Source: Ampelomyces quisqualis (Eukaryota > Ascomycota > Dothideomycetes > Pleosporales > Phaeosphaeriaceae). Taken from it: a stretch of 64,000 nt of DNA. The stretch is taken from contig JAGTXZ010000019.1 of assembly GCA_018398575.1 (NCBI GenBank), positions 930,001 through 994,000 of the forward strand, read 5' to 3'. Positions within the stretch are counted from its first letter, which is position 1. Each line of letters opens with the position of its first letter. Shown piece after piece: positions 11,680 to 25,400 of this stretch. The notes beneath the pieces are model-generated. The model did no database searches and was not told the origin of the DNA. It saw only the letters and a list, made by a program, of their open reading frames with translations. A program made the translations under genes and the position numbers.

Positions 11680-12225
11680 CTACTTCGTCATGCTCGAAAT
11701 GGTTGTCATTGTGTGCGGGCTCTTGTTCGACATTGGCAGACCTTTCTCCAGATCGTAGTCTTGCCTTGACTTGTTGTTCTTTCCAGGAGGTGGGGAGTTG
11801 AGGCGGACACCGGTTCTTCGGTTCTGACGGTTTTGCTTGTTGTCTGTGTTGCCACGGCCAGTGAACCGGCGCGAGGCACGACGAATGGACTGTCGGACGT
11901 CCCACTGTCGCTTCTTTGCGAGCCACCAGAGAGTCGCCGAGCCAACTGGAGAAGTTAGTAGTGATTGAGCTTGTGCAAGTGGAAGGGATTAATGTAACGT
12001 ACTGCCTCCGATAACCACAATCACAGCTACGACAATGATGGCCGCTAGAGCGCCTTTCGAGAGGTTGAAAGCACCCTTCTGTGAACCCTCTGCACCAGCA
12101 TCACTGGGGTCTGGCGGATTGTCGTCTCCTCCATTGTACTGTGCAGGTGGAAGCTGACTGGGCTGCGAATCTTGCGCAAGCGCAAGCAACGGGAACAGGC
12201 AGCTGAAGAAGAGAGCCCTGATCAT
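11680..12225 (-). CDS. small single-pass membrane protein with signal peptide
   Basis: Two exons, 12225-12003 and 11945-11680, with a 57-nt intron (12002-11946, GTACGT...CAG, CTAAC branch point) lying exactly in the membrane segment. About 162 residues. Start ATG 12225: signal peptide MIRALFFSCLFPLLALAQ, then about 45 luminal residues rich in Pro/Gly/Asp, one transmembrane helix (ALAAIIVVAVIVVIGG continuing into ATLWWLAKK), and a basic cytosolic tail (RQSIRRASRRFTG, DLEKGLP). An in-frame ATG 20 codons upstream (12285) would spoil the signal peptide. The layout resembles a widespread fungal family of short type I membrane proteins of unknown role. Function is not known; topology is inferred from the sequence. 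Confidence 0.85.
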
Positions 12226-13992
12226 GATGGAGGGGAATCGATGTACGAGTGCGGCGAGGTAGACGGGTAGTAGATAGGCGAACAAATCCTCGGTGGTAGA
12301 AGAGTCGAATGAAGGTTGAGAGATGAACTAGGTTTCAGACACAAAGGGATTACCAACAACTCGCTACCGACAGCGGATTGCCATCTGTATATTAGCTGCT
12401 CTGCGAGATCTTTTACCCAAGCCAATACCCCGCGAGACCTTGGGCTCAGGAGCACATGTGGGCGCTAAACATGGTTGCGCCTGGACAAGACGCCAGGTTG
12501 GCTGCCGGCAGACGACCTCACGCCATTCTCTTAACATAGGGGGATTGGCGTAGCAGATGTGCGCCTTGGAACCGTAAGCAGAGCGGATTGGCAGAGGTGA
12601 GAATGGTGTCGGCGCGTATGAGGTTCAAGGGATATCACTTTGCAGCAACGCTAGGTCGAGACGAAATATGATTGGGCGGAGGTTTGTGCAAGCGCCCGGC
12701 CGTGTGCATAACGGCACAAACTTCGTTTCAGGGGTGCGAAGCGACGACTTCTTCACTTCCTTTGACAACACAATGCCAGGCGAACCTTGACATGTACTAA
12801 GCATGTGGCAGCTGTCACAGTTAGCGAGGCCGCTGATTTTCGACAATCCTGGGTTCTGTACCACCTAGCGTTCACACACTCAAGTTGCCAACCAACGAAA
12901 AGCGGCAACGCAAAGTTGACCTGCAGGAGATGCAGCATTGAGAGAACAAATCGAGTGGCGCTCCTCAGCCGCCTTCGAGAAACTCCTGTCATGTGTTGGC
13001 AGGTTCAAGATGTCGCGAAAAGTTAGGTGACGCGATGCGGCGCGTACACGATCCAACGCCAACAGTCTCGAATCCTCTCGACCTGTTGGAATTCATGATG
13101 TACTGCATTTGCTCAAGCTGTGCTCATAGCGGGCGCTGCATTCTATTCGTGGACAGCCACAAAAATCCACAGCTGCTACAGTGCGAGAAACTTTGTGGGT
13201 GGCTCGGCTTGTATGCCAGTGTCAGCGTCAGCGTCAGCGGTCGCTTCATCCTTCATAGTCATGGAGCTTGGGAGACGTATAAGTCTACCTATACAGCTCA
13301 TTTCCATTCGAAGGGGAGCAGCGGAACTCATCAAGCGTGCGCGACCTTAGCTCGCAACGTCAAGGGGTAGACCAGATATCGGACGAGTGTTGGTCGGCGC
13401 GCCTACCTCTCAAAATTTGCTACGAGTGTGTGGAAATGTCTGTTGTCGACAAATCTGTTCGCTTTGGCATCGAGACGATCGGGACAGTGACCAAAGACTT
13501 GCTCTGACACAGTGAAGTGTGCCACCCCGGTGTCATGGAGCAACACCTTTTCTTCTTCGCAAAAGTACTGCGCATGCCTTCAAGGTACGGGGAGTCAAGG
13601 CCCACCCAGGTCAATGAAACTCATTGTAGTCGTTCGACGCGTGCGATATAGTCAGTTGTCACTGGCCTGAGTCGCAAGTTTGTGGTTGTGCTCTGCTCCC
13701 GGAGCATAGCAAATACCTACAGGCTAGTTCAGAAGTGTGCTTCTGCGAAACATCGGTGGTTCTGTTGGTGCCAGTGACCAGACAGGAGCGGTCATGGAAT
13801 ATCCGGAAAGTGAGGTAGTCTGGTGAGGGTCGTCGCGACTTCCTTATGCTTCGAGCCCCGCTCACTCCGTCTCTCTTCATCTCACACCTCGTACCCTTCT
13901 TCAGCACCCACCTTGAGGCCGTCTCGTTTGTTTTGCGTCTCGTCACGTTCACACCGCACTGGGAGAGCGCTGGCTGCCGGTCCAGCATCATC
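12226..13992. other. 1.8-kb intergenic region, no gene supported
   Basis: Contains divergent promoters of the membrane-protein gene (minus) and the coiled-coil gene (plus). A short (GTCAGC)n-like run, GTCAGCGTCAGCGTCAGC, occurs near 13220-13237. Open frames are short, overlap on both strands and show no recognisable domain. Confidence 0.5.
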
Positions 13993-16900
13993 ATGGTCGA
14001 GCCTGCCTCGAGGGCGGAGCAGCCGAGTCAGCACCATGGAACATCACGACTGCGCAATGAAATCACCTCCGAGCACACTGATGGTGAGCAGGGCTCAGAT
14101 TACGATCCATTCAAAGTGCCCGACAGCCAGATCGGCATTTATGAGACGCAGCTCGGTGACTACCCTGAAGAGGTACCGAATGGAGAGCTGCCGCTGAGCC
14201 CCAACTCCGCTGCAGTGATTCAGCTTCATGGCGCGGATAATACCGAAACTACGAAGGGGTTCACGTCATTCAATCTCCTCACTCGCCCCACGGAGACCAA
14301 AGAGGCATTCCAAAGCCAGGACAGCTTTCCACCCCCACCCTCGGTGGATTTCACTTTTGGACAGCCTCGAAAGCCGTCTTCAAAGCCTGCATGCCAAGTT
14401 TCACAGCCAGCGACCATGTCATTTGGAACAGAACAAGTTGAGGCTGATCGTGAGTGTATATCGCTGGGCTCAATTGACTATGCTGACCGCACTCCCGATC
14501 ACATCACAGAGCGCCCACCGCCGAGCACCAAGCCCACGCCAGTTGTGGAGGATTTGTTTCAACACCGTGTTGCGTCGGACCATGATTCTTCTGAAAACGC
14601 GCCTACAGTCTCATTGAGTGTCCAACAGGATACTGTGAAGCAGTTTCAGCAACGGTGTGTGCTACCGCGTTAGGCAGTGGACTTGACTGACATAGCGTGC
14701 AGTGATAACTTGCTCGATGTGCCTTCCAACACGCCACCATCTGCACAGCCCACTGCAACCACTGCGAAGAAACACGGGGTTGCAAAGAAGGCCCAGAGAG
14801 GCAAGAAGGCCCTCAAACAGCAGCGTGGTGTCCCTTGGCCCCCGAGACCGAGTGCCGTCTCGGCAGATGTCACCAAGCTTTCGTCCAACATCAATATTGG
14901 CTCCAAAAGACCTTCTTCTTTGCAGATTGGAAGCCCTGCTGCCATGCCGGAAGACCATCGGGCAATGCAGCTGCGGTCCCTATACATGCCCAAGCTTGAG
15001 CTGCCGCATGAGACCTTTCAAGGTTCCAAGCCTGTTGACTTCCACTTGCCACCGGACGCGATTTCGAATCAATCTATGACACATGGACATAAGCTGGCAG
15101 AAAATGACCAAGGTGAAAACCGAAAAGAATCCCAAGTTTTGCAGAAGCATGCACCGGAGCAACGCCCAGACTTTGCATCGCATTGTCCACATGAACACCC
15201 AGCTGCATCGATCAAGTATTTGCCAAAGGCCGAATTACCAATTTCTGAACATCCTGAGTCAATGCTATCTCTTCCAAGCCAAGATGAAAGCCAAACTCCA
15301 GCTGCAGCATCGCAGTCGAGAACAAAACGTATTGAGACTGAGCAAGCTCAACAACCCCGACAACATCCAAGATGGGGCTGTGGTATCGAGTCTGTCCGCG
15401 TCGCTGATTTAGAAGCTCGCGATCATGGACACGATGTTACGGAGGTCAACGATCATACGTTCTGGGCAGTCAGGAAGTCTGCAGGCTCGGGGGGTAATAG
15501 CCAGCTAGTTGACACTGTCCTACATGGTGTCTCCGCTCAACAGCCATCACACCGTGTCCAGAAGACGCAGAAGAAGAGGACACCTTCGAACTTGTCGCAG
15601 CGGCCAACAGCAGCGGCAATTCTCCAACAGTTCGCATCCAACCCGATTGATTTCGATCAGGCCTTGCAGACCTTACGTGCAGCTCATTTTGCGGAACAAC
15701 ATCGGAAAGAGCAAGATGCTTCAACGCAAGCCAAGCATGAAGAGGAAGTCAAGGGCTTGCTCCAAGATCAAGTGAAACAACTTTCTGCAAGTGCAGCAGA
15801 TTGGAAGGATAGACATGACAATCTCCTTGTCAATGTGGCGCAACTTCGAGAGAAGGCGAAGACCAACCAGAAGTACGTCTCAGGACTTCAGAAAGACCAT
15901 GAGAAGCTCAAGAAATCCACCACGATTTTCCAGGAAGACTGCAAGAAGGTTCTACAGCAAATGCTGTCAGAGTTAGAGTGTGAGAAGAAATTCCTGCAGC
16001 AAGAGCTCGAGAAAACACTAGGGGTTGTTGAAAAGGGTCAGAGTCGTTTGCGCAAGACGGTTGACGAGCTTTCCACCCAACTTATGATCTCACAGTCCAA
16101 GAGCAAGAATCTCGAGGAGAATTTGACAAAGCAGGCGGTCATGTACGAAACTGAAAAGTCAAAGTGCAACGACCTCGAGAATCGGCTTCTGGCTTCTGTG
16201 CAAGGTGTACAGCGCCAGCTCGGTGATCACTCCGCTAACATGGCTGACAAGATTGGCACATTGCAGGGCTCGGTGGATGGAATCGATGCAAAAGTGAATC
16301 AAGAACCCGGAGTCCAGAGATGTCTTGATGCTCTCCAGGAGATTCAGAACACGTCGTTCCTGACGGTCAAGGATGTTCGAAAAGCCGAGGATATGCTGCG
16401 TTTCATACATGAAGGGTGAGTGCCCTTTCGAAGGCGCATTCGAGGAGAATCTAATGATATAAACAGTGTTTGCTCGAAGCTGGACGCTCTCGCACAGTCC
16501 AACCAGAGCAATATCGACCCCACCGGAGACTTCCGAAGCTTTATCGGAGAGCAGCTTAAGACTTTGCGGTCAGACATGCTCAAATACGATGAAGTCGTTG
16601 CAGAAGGCCGCAAGGCCCAGGAGTTGAGTAATGCTCTTGGCAAGCAACTGTTGGCCGAGCAACAGCAAACGCAGCAACTCAACGAGCAACTCTCCGAGAT
16701 TTGTCGGAAAGAGGCGGAACTTCAAGCGCGTACGACTCAGCTCGAGCGTCATCTGGCAGAGGCTCGTGATAAGACCACGGAGGTCTCCGCGCTCGAACAA
16801 AACATCCAAAAGCTGCAAGATCAGGTCAAGGCTGTCCAGGATGAATGCAAAGTTGCCAAAACCGAGCTTGAGAGAACAGAACGAAACCTTCAGAAGCGTG

Positions 16901-19425
16901 ACCGCAAGGAGGCAGACTACAAAGTGAGTGGTGAATCAGGATTGTCCACAAACACTGCCTAACGAGAACTAGAAATCGATCGAGATTCTCAAGGATCAGA
17001 ACCAGAGGCTAGAACTAGAAAACAACGCCAAGGTTAGATGCCATGGTAATATGTGGTCATAGTTACTGACCGTTTCACAGGCCTCGACTGCCGCTGAGCT
17101 GCGCAGGAAGATCCAGGAGGAGCTTCGTCAAGAATTCGCCAAGTCAGAGAGCGTCTTCCGAAATGACATCCACCGCCTGACAAATGAGCGCGATGAGGGA
17201 CGGACGAAAATTCAAGATCACAACAAAACCATGGAGGCTGCGAAGAAGAGATGCGAGGAGGCGAAGAGAAGAGCTGAAGAGATGAAATCCGAGCTAGAAG
17301 CTGCTCGTGTAGAGAAGCGGCAGACCGAGGCACGTCTGAAAATCATGCAGCATGAGGCCCAGAACAACTCACGTGCCGCATCAGAGCTCACTAAGCTCAA
17401 TGAGCATTTACGGCAGAAGATGGAGGAGCTTGAAGACAAATCAGAAGGCCTCAGAAGGCTTGAGACCGTCTTCGCGGAGCTAGAGACCAGCAAGGCAGAT
17501 CTCCAAGTCATGTGCGAGCAACAACAGTTCGAGATTTCTCAACACTCGTTGGCGATCGAATCTCTACGACACGAGACTGAGGCTGAGCGAGACGAAGAGC
17601 GTGAAAGGCACCATGACGCCAACAAGCTCAGTCAAGATCAGAAGGAGGCCGTGATCAAGGAGAAAGAAAAGATACAAGAATTGCTTGAGCAGACTCGAAG
17701 CAACGAATCAAAGCTAAGGAATGCGCGAGCTGATCTCATCGAGGAGCGGGATGGCCTTAGACTTCGGATTGCTAAGCTTGAAAAGGCCAACGCGATTACC
17801 GAGACACAAGTGACCAAAGCCCAACAGGAAAGAACTGGTTTGGTCCATAGACACGAGGAGGAACTCGAAGACTTGCGGCACCGTCACGAGCGAACCGAAA
17901 CAGCTCTCAAAGATGCCGAAGCAAAGGCGCACCTGCAGAAGATCGAACATTCCAAGAAGATCGAGTTCGACTTCCAAAAGTACGAGTCCAAGTATCGATC
18001 CCTCACTGAAGAGCTCAATAACGCGAAAACAAAAATTCGGGAGGCAGACAGTGGTGATATGCAGCAGCTATCTGCACCCGCAAGTGTGCAATGCCCTCCC
18101 TCGCGCTCGATGGATACCTCACGGCCCAGCAAATCTCGAAGAAAGGTTAACCGTGAGAACCAATCGGTATTGAACGTAGTGGGATTCTCGGGAACACTTG
18201 TCAATACAGCTGTGCGACAACCCTCGACCGCGCGAGATGGCTTCGGGTCTGAGGCGCCCGCAAGCCCCACACTCGACGATAATCTTTTCGAAGCGCCAGG
18301 AAGCATCACTGGCCGCGATGAGCTCCTGGAGGATCATGGTCTCTCCGTAATAGATCCAGCCGCCGAAAAAGTTGAAGATACTCATATCGTTGCAGACTTC
18401 ATGATCCCCCTAGGAGAATATGGAGAGGAAGCACACAATACATCGAACAAAAATCCAGTGCACCCGGGCTCAATTCCAGCTGATCAGTCCTCGCTCTCAG
18501 AATCTCCCCCCTCAGATGAGTTGGCCCAGCTTATCGATGATATTGGAGCGGTTCACACCCCAAAGCAGCACAAACGCGGTCCAAACTTGCTGTCAGGTCG
18601 CTCTCCGGAGGAGCGTGTACTAGAGACACCTTTGCGCAAACTGAATGGGCCTATGTCAGCTTTTCTTCCCTCTCAGTCTCAGAAGCGACCCAGATCGCAA
18701 GCGAACACAGCCTCTCGCATGATGCCACCACCAGGAAGCAGTTTTCCCCATTTCGGTCACGACATATCGAGTCCGGATGCCAGTGCAAACGCAGTTGGCC
18801 GTGGCCAACCGCACCAGAAGCCGGAACACAACTCGTATGGCATCAATAGTGTTTCTTCGGGTCAACTGTTCTCTGTTACCAGGTCTACGCCTACTGGACT
18901 CATTGATCCTCAAATTCGTGAGGATGATAGCTCTCCTCCTTCGGCACGTCAGCACGGTCAAAAGAGAGGTGGTACCTTTGACCAAGGCAAGCCATCCAAG
19001 AGGCAGCGACAGTCATCTCCATACGTCCGAGCAGAACAGCAGTCTCGTTCGTCACACCATTTCCGCTCCAGGGGAGCCCGGCCTTCGGATGTTGGTCCAC
19101 TGAGCACAAAGAATCATATATCCCCAGCTAGATCCCCGGGCTCGCAGGCATCGAGATCGGGAACTAGCGCTCAGAAGTCGTCTTCTGAGATTGCTCAGCG
19201 GCCCATAGACCGCACGTCTCCGAACGGCCGCAATACGAAACCGCGTAATCACCAATCGTCGACCTTGAGATCGTCGGCTATTATACACGCGCCACGCTAC
19301 TATGGCCGTCATCAGACGAGAAGTAAGAGTGAGTCGTCCTGCAGTTGTAATATGAGCAATGCTAATGGGGTGGTGGTGTAGCTCAAGAAGCCGAGCGGTT
19401 CGATCAGGAGATCCGAGGACGCTGA
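13993..19425 (+). CDS. giant coiled-coil protein, function unknown
   Basis: Six exons: 13993-14654, 14703-16415, 16467-16923, 16973-17032, 17081-19328, 19382-19425. The five introns are 48, 51, 49, 48 and 53 nt, all GT-AG. Joined they give about 1,727 residues. Start MVEPASRAEQ. Residues 1 to about 530 are disordered with basic patches; from about 560 to 1360 there is a nearly continuous coiled coil rich in E/K/Q/R/L heptads (KEKEKIQELLEQ, EERDGLRLRIAKLEKAN); the last third is disordered, Ser/Pro-rich, with several SP/TP sites and a KRQRQSSP basic patch. The tiny last exon gives the end QEAERFDQEIRGR, a compact charged tail. Such an architecture fits a structural organiser (spindle pole body, kinetochore, nuclear periphery or septal protein), but the sequence does not say which. 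The exon 5 donor is GTGAGT at 19329. Confidence 0.88.
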
Positions 19426-22400
19426 TGTCCGCATGGAGACGCGCTGTCCCAACTGCCGACTGCCCTACAGCAATGCCTTTGCATGTCACTATGCCGTTTC
19501 CAAGCGTTTTTGTTACTTAGACAGCATTTTTCCCTCAGTTCCAAACTCTTTAAGATCCCATGTCAGTACTATCGTGCGTTGATCGTTTGCTCTTTTTTGC
19601 GACATGCTGACAACGTTGTAGTTTTTTACAAAATTTCGCTCCATTGCTCCCGGTATGGGCTTCTCATTGCGCAAAATCCACATGATATAGCTTCGCATGT
19701 TATATTCGAGAGATCTTCGAGACGATCAAGGATGATGGTACGGTAATGTGAGGGCGTGAAGGCTACGTGCTTATGGTAGCATCTCTATCGTTGTCATGGA
19801 TATTTAACAGCATCAAAGAAAAACACAATGTTCTTGACATCTGTTTCTTGTCTCGTATCCCGAAAACGCTTGCCACTATGTTGTCACCAATCTCATGCGC
19901 CTCTTGTAGTTGCAAATTATGTCCTGGAGTCTACGAAGGTCACAGCTACCAGGTTGACCTTCCGTCGCTCAAATATGGCATGCCTGATCCCTCGCTCTAA
20001 AGTCTCGGCCAAAAGCACCCTCGATGATTTCGGAATTGAAGGCCGTGGCCAGGGTGTTGCTAGTAGGACTCCCGATGCCTGATGGGGTGCGCGCCCGTGG
20101 CCGGGCAAAATCGTTGCTAGTTTTGTCTTTTTGATGTATGTGTGGCGCGTATGCCTAGAAGGCTAGTATGAGAATGGAACCGGTGGGTGCTGAATGGTTG
20201 ATCGCCGCCGTGGTGTTGTGATCGCAGGGGAAGCGAAGCGTGGGCTCTGCGGGCTGCCTGGGCTGGAGGAGGTGGTCGTTCGTCGGCATGGCTGCTGTAG
20301 AGGTTAAAAAGAGGCGCGGTGAACAGTTGAGTCGTAACGAGTGGATTATGGTGCTGATTGAGGGCATGATGGTTGTTGTAGGGCCGTGCTGGGGGCTCAA
20401 TAGTCCGTATAGTTGTAGTCGTTACGCGACGTGGTCTTGATCGGTGAGCTCGAGGGCGAGGGCGGCAATTGCGGGAGCAGGAGTTTCGACAGTTCCCATT
20501 CAACGAGTATACTTGGCAAGAGTATGTACAGACAACTCAATAGCTGACATAGCTCGAGTATAGGGCTGTCGAAGAGCTTGCCTCATGTGACTGCTGCTCT
20601 CTGCGACTTGCTGCGATCTCCTAGACCTCCAAACTTGGTAGGGTTCCATGACGGGGTGGCCAAAGCTTGGCGGTTGGTGAGTTGTTGTTGTTGTGCGGAC
20701 ATTGTCGAAATTCATTCTCTTTTCTCTCTTGGTAGCCTGCCCCTCCACCACTACAACACCCATTACAACCTGGTTTCATGTCTCCGTCCACACACTCTCC
20801 GAGCATATAATATGTGCTATCATACACCTCCTGCAATTTTTCTCGCTTTCCTCAATGTTGCGGTTCGCCGCAGCGTTGCTGAGGGCGGAGATGCTGGCAA
20901 GTTTGGGCCTCACCAGCCTTGCGCACCCTTGCGCACCCCAAACTCACTCTTTGGGCTCTCAGGAGCGACTAGAAGATATAGCGAGCGAGCCCCAGCTTAC
21001 CACATGCGTTTATGAGGTCGTGCCGTCCAGATATCTCCCATGGTGTTGACCTTCGTTGTCGGGCGCGTCACGGCATCCAGGGCAACAACGCCAATACCAC
21101 GCGTACCTCGCTCACACAACGTACTGGGAAGTAAGACGTGAGTATTCTTTCTCTCCTCCACTCTTATTCTGTCGGCAGTACAAGCATATCGCTGCCAGTC
21201 TCCCTCTGGAACCCCCCGAGCTCGCGCGGCGAAGCGGGGTCGATGAAAGAGGGGAGGTCGACAACACCAATCTTCTGCGATCACTCGGCCCTCGCTCGTA
21301 GTCGCGCTTCTAGTAGACGCGAATGAACTGCGAGCAAGAGACCTCGTTGTTTACATGTCGGCGCCTCCGAGCCATTGGCGCCGCCGGTCAACAATGTCTT
21401 GTTCAACTATGTTGACAATAACGCCTATTTTCAGGTCTCGCAAGATCAAGCACTGAACTGGCAGGCTTTTGTAGACTTGTCCCAGAACTTGGGTCGCCAT
21501 CCGTCTTGTTCTTCGACCCTTGTACTCGACTTCGACATTTCGAGAGGTGGCTGAAGGAGCAAGCGTACACTTAATGTGCTCATGTCGCTATGGAGATCAA
21601 CTCCAAGCAGTGAGTAGCACAATCATATTATGAGATTCCAAGTGCTCGGGCTAACATGATGCGCATCTAGCTGACCACATATGTTGTGGTCGACCGCACG
21701 TCTACCACCACTCGAAGTCTCGAACCTCTTTCGCCGGCGGCCATACCGACATTGTCCAGGCACAGTACCTCTTGTCTTCGAGGCCACACAATAAAATTTG
21801 CCCGAGAGCATGAGGGGCTGAGAAAGGTTGGAACCTTCATGGGGACTGTGACTTGCATCGAGCTGCCCGCCTCGTCGTTGACCCCTTGCTTGTTCCGACA
21901 TCAGGTCGTGGCAGGCAACTTGAAGATTCAAGTCCATACCAGGTAAGCCAATTGATCTCCTCACGTTTTGGAACCAAAGCCCGGACAAAGTTGGCCCGCT
22001 TGCGCCCCCATAGTGTGGCTGCCGATGGCGGGCGAGACATAATTGCAGCCACCTGGTATTCCATTGCAAGTCAAGTGTCTTGTCACTGGAGGCACGGGGG
22101 GAGTGGCAGCGACCCCAGCTGGGCCAGGGGTGGGCTCCAAGTGTCAGGGCGTAGTCCCTGACCTTGGGGGGCAGACCAAGACAGACCAGTCTGAAGGTTG
22201 AGTACGGCTCGCCGGATGACTGACGCCTTTAGACCCGCTTCCATATGGTTGCAACGCACTTGGCGGTTGAAGTACTGCTGCTCGTGGGCTCGTGGTGTCC
22301 TGAGCGAAGTGAAGCAGAATCAAAACCTTTCGCATCAAGCCAGACCTAGTCATCATGGCTGGGTCAGGTACTTTGGCAAGTGGAGATTCTGGAGTTACAC

Positions 22401-25400
22401 AGACTTATCATGACAACCGGATCGCTTCGAGGGAGTAATTATGCGTGTGCTTCGGCCTACGTTGCGATGATCCCAAGAGCATGACCGCTTGAGTTTGGCG
22501 TTCTCTTGAGTCTTGAGCTTTGGCGACTTTGCCTATACTCCCGATCCGAGGTCATCCTCTTCTTTCTTTTATTGATGCTGCATTTGTCGTAGACGATTCA
22601 AAGCTGACGCTTGGTAGATGCTTTGCGGCGCTACTGCAGATTGTGCTTCGATGTACAGCGTCGTCGGCGAGTTTGTCGAGCAGCTGACCACTTCGCCCGT
22701 CGTAATGAGGTACAAGGAGACAGTAAGAAACCCATCGGACGCGTACAATGCGATCGATTCGTGGCGCTGGCATAGCCTGGCGACCTGTTTTAGCCCACTG
22801 AGATATGGCAACATTGTGTCGTTTTGATCTCGAACTGCACCAGCCCTTCGACCTTACATCTCGTACTGAGGCTTAGACGATAGCAAGTGCGCACGCAGGG
22901 ATATCTTTCGACACCGTGCAGCGGTCTTCTGCAAGCATCCAGCGCAGAGATTGCAGTATCTTGCACGGGTCAACCTCTGGCGGCTGCGAGCTTCGAGCAA
23001 CCTCACGGTACGTTAGCTCTGATTCTTCACCTGCAATATCTCGCATCTCACCGTGATGATAAGTCTTGACCAATCCGAATCCCATTGAGGAAACTGACCA
23101 AAGACCGAGAACTCTTATTTGCAACTCCCATTTGAATGTGTCTTCGTACCTCGCTGACAAGATCGCAGATGAAACGTCGAGACAAAATCGCAGTGTATCT
23201 GGAAGAGACATCTAACATCTCTCATCTCGTCCGCATCTCGGATTAGCTATCGCATCGGAACACCAACAAGGTCAGCAGCGTGCTTGCCTCCATCAACAAC
23301 CTCGATACCTCGTGCGGCTCGAGCTCCAAGATGGTCAGTCCTACAGCAACTACACGAAGACTAATGCTTCCCTCGTTCTGTGATGATACTTGTCATGTTC
23401 TCGAGCTGTGGCTATGACGGACATTCCTTTGATCTGACTTGATTGAAGACTTTTCTTCCGACATGAGTTTTGGGCTGTGAAACTCGCTGACCATTCAACA
23501 GGGACTAGCCGTCGAACAACAGTCTTGTGGAGCGTTTGAAGCATCGGCGCTTTCGCATGGTCAGTCCGTCTGCCCCTTCTTGCTGATGAGAAGTTAGCAT
23601 TTGCTGTACAGAAAGAACGCATGCAGAGTAAGCTCTGCCAAAGATTAGTCAAATTACCCCAGAATTTTCGGCCATCAGATGAATCAACGTACAATTCGAG
23701 GACTGGCCATCGTCTACTACATCTTGCAGGCTTCGATAACATGATTGTCATGCTGCTGAACTAGTTGACGCTCAATCAGCGTGATAGCTGCGATGACTGT
23801 CAGTACAGCCAAAAGTAAGTTTACCTCGTGTACGTTTTGTTTCAGCGTGCGGGGATGAACGATAAATATCGCTTCAAATCCGAGGCAGTGGCAGGCTTTC
23901 AACGAAGCAAAAGACTGCTTGCATACCGGTGCTTCGTTATTGTCGTCACTTATGCTGGAAAAAATACCTTCTTTTCTGAGCGCGCAGCCCTTGGCATGCG
24001 TTTCCCTAGACATGTTTAGTTATTGCATAAGCTGACGAAATTCCAGGTACGCACGTGGAAATGCCTTACTTATCCAGCGTCACTGTAAGGGATCCATACA
24101 TACGTCTTGTCGATGTAAGTATGTCTCCCCCTTTCGTTCAACAATATCGCTACACGCGTCGCAGAAGATGACAACCATATCTCAACTACACTTGGGATGA
24201 GCCATTTCGGAGGTCATGATCATACAAACTTAGCTTGCCTGATGCACCACGTACCATCTCCTCTTTCAAAGTCCTTGTTCGCAACATTTGCTGACCCCGG
24301 GATGGGTAGGTTCAGCTTGCTCAGTGACGAAGCCCCCGTTCCTCGTGTGAAGGCGGTTTGACCATGCTATTCGATCGTTGATACTGAGATGAAGACTGGT
24401 CACAGGCTTCTGCGAATGGTTGGTGCGAACTTTGCTGGACTTTGCAGGACTTTGCATCAAGACTTCCGATGTGGCTGCAGACATACATGTACAGCGAGGT
24501 GGCGTGCGCCTTTGCGACGCAATATGGCAATGGGGAGAGTCTCGTGCGCGACCCTGGATGGATGATTTCAAGCCCCCTGTCCAAAATCTATGCCTCCTCA
24601 TGGCTCGCCGGACACTGGAGTCTGCGAGCTTCAGCTGTGGGGTGCATATCGCAACTCTGCCTTCGATCGGCGCAAGGTTACGGTACGACTGCTGCGGCGC
24701 TGATGCGATTCCGCACATCCGCATGTGCAGGTCGCAGCAGCTGGACTCGATGGCAGGTGTGAAAGACCATATCTCGTCCCTTGAACCACCTATTCCAAAA
24801 CCTGTGCGCTCGCTGACGATTCAGCAGGGTGGAGGGCGTTTGTGATCGTGCTCAGGGGTTCCGGTAGCGATGTGGGGAAGGTGTCCTGGCCTGGCGAAGT
24901 TTGGTTAGCCCAGCTGAACTCTAATCAGACGGCGCACCACCCACCGTCCCTCCTGCATCTTCAAGAATCTTCATGCATCTTCTTGCAGCACGACACAGGG
25001 CGCATACAATGGCTCCCCCATGGTTCGATGAGGCCTCACGGTTTGTCAAGATCTTGATCTATCTCTTGCATCGCCGCAATGTTCGTCTGCTCCATGCCTG
25101 CGCCCTTCCAACGTGCTCGATGCAGTACTGGTCCTTCGCATCGATCAGCACAATGCCAGCGTAGGTGTCGCAAGGATACCCCAAATTCTCATCGAGCTCG
25201 CCGTATGCATGTGGAATGCATTCGTTTCTGCGCGTCGCGGCTGCGCTCCAGGCTCTCGCGCCGTCAAGCTCACTCGAGCTGCGACACGTTGGCTATCTTG
25301 GAGCTCCATCGTCTTGTCGAACATCGCTCTCGCTGTAATTCCTTCCAAGTCATATCTCTCAAGTCTCTCCCCGCGTTGTCGTATCTTTCCTTTTGCCTCG

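Noticed and set aside
20117..20503. 128-codon minus-strand frame, His/Arg/Thr-rich
   Set aside because: Low complexity, overlapping other frames, no promoter or domain.
21705..21730. TCTCGAACC, complement of a tRNA T-loop
   Set aside because: Flanking bases do not pair as a T-stem and no acceptor or anticodon arm is present.
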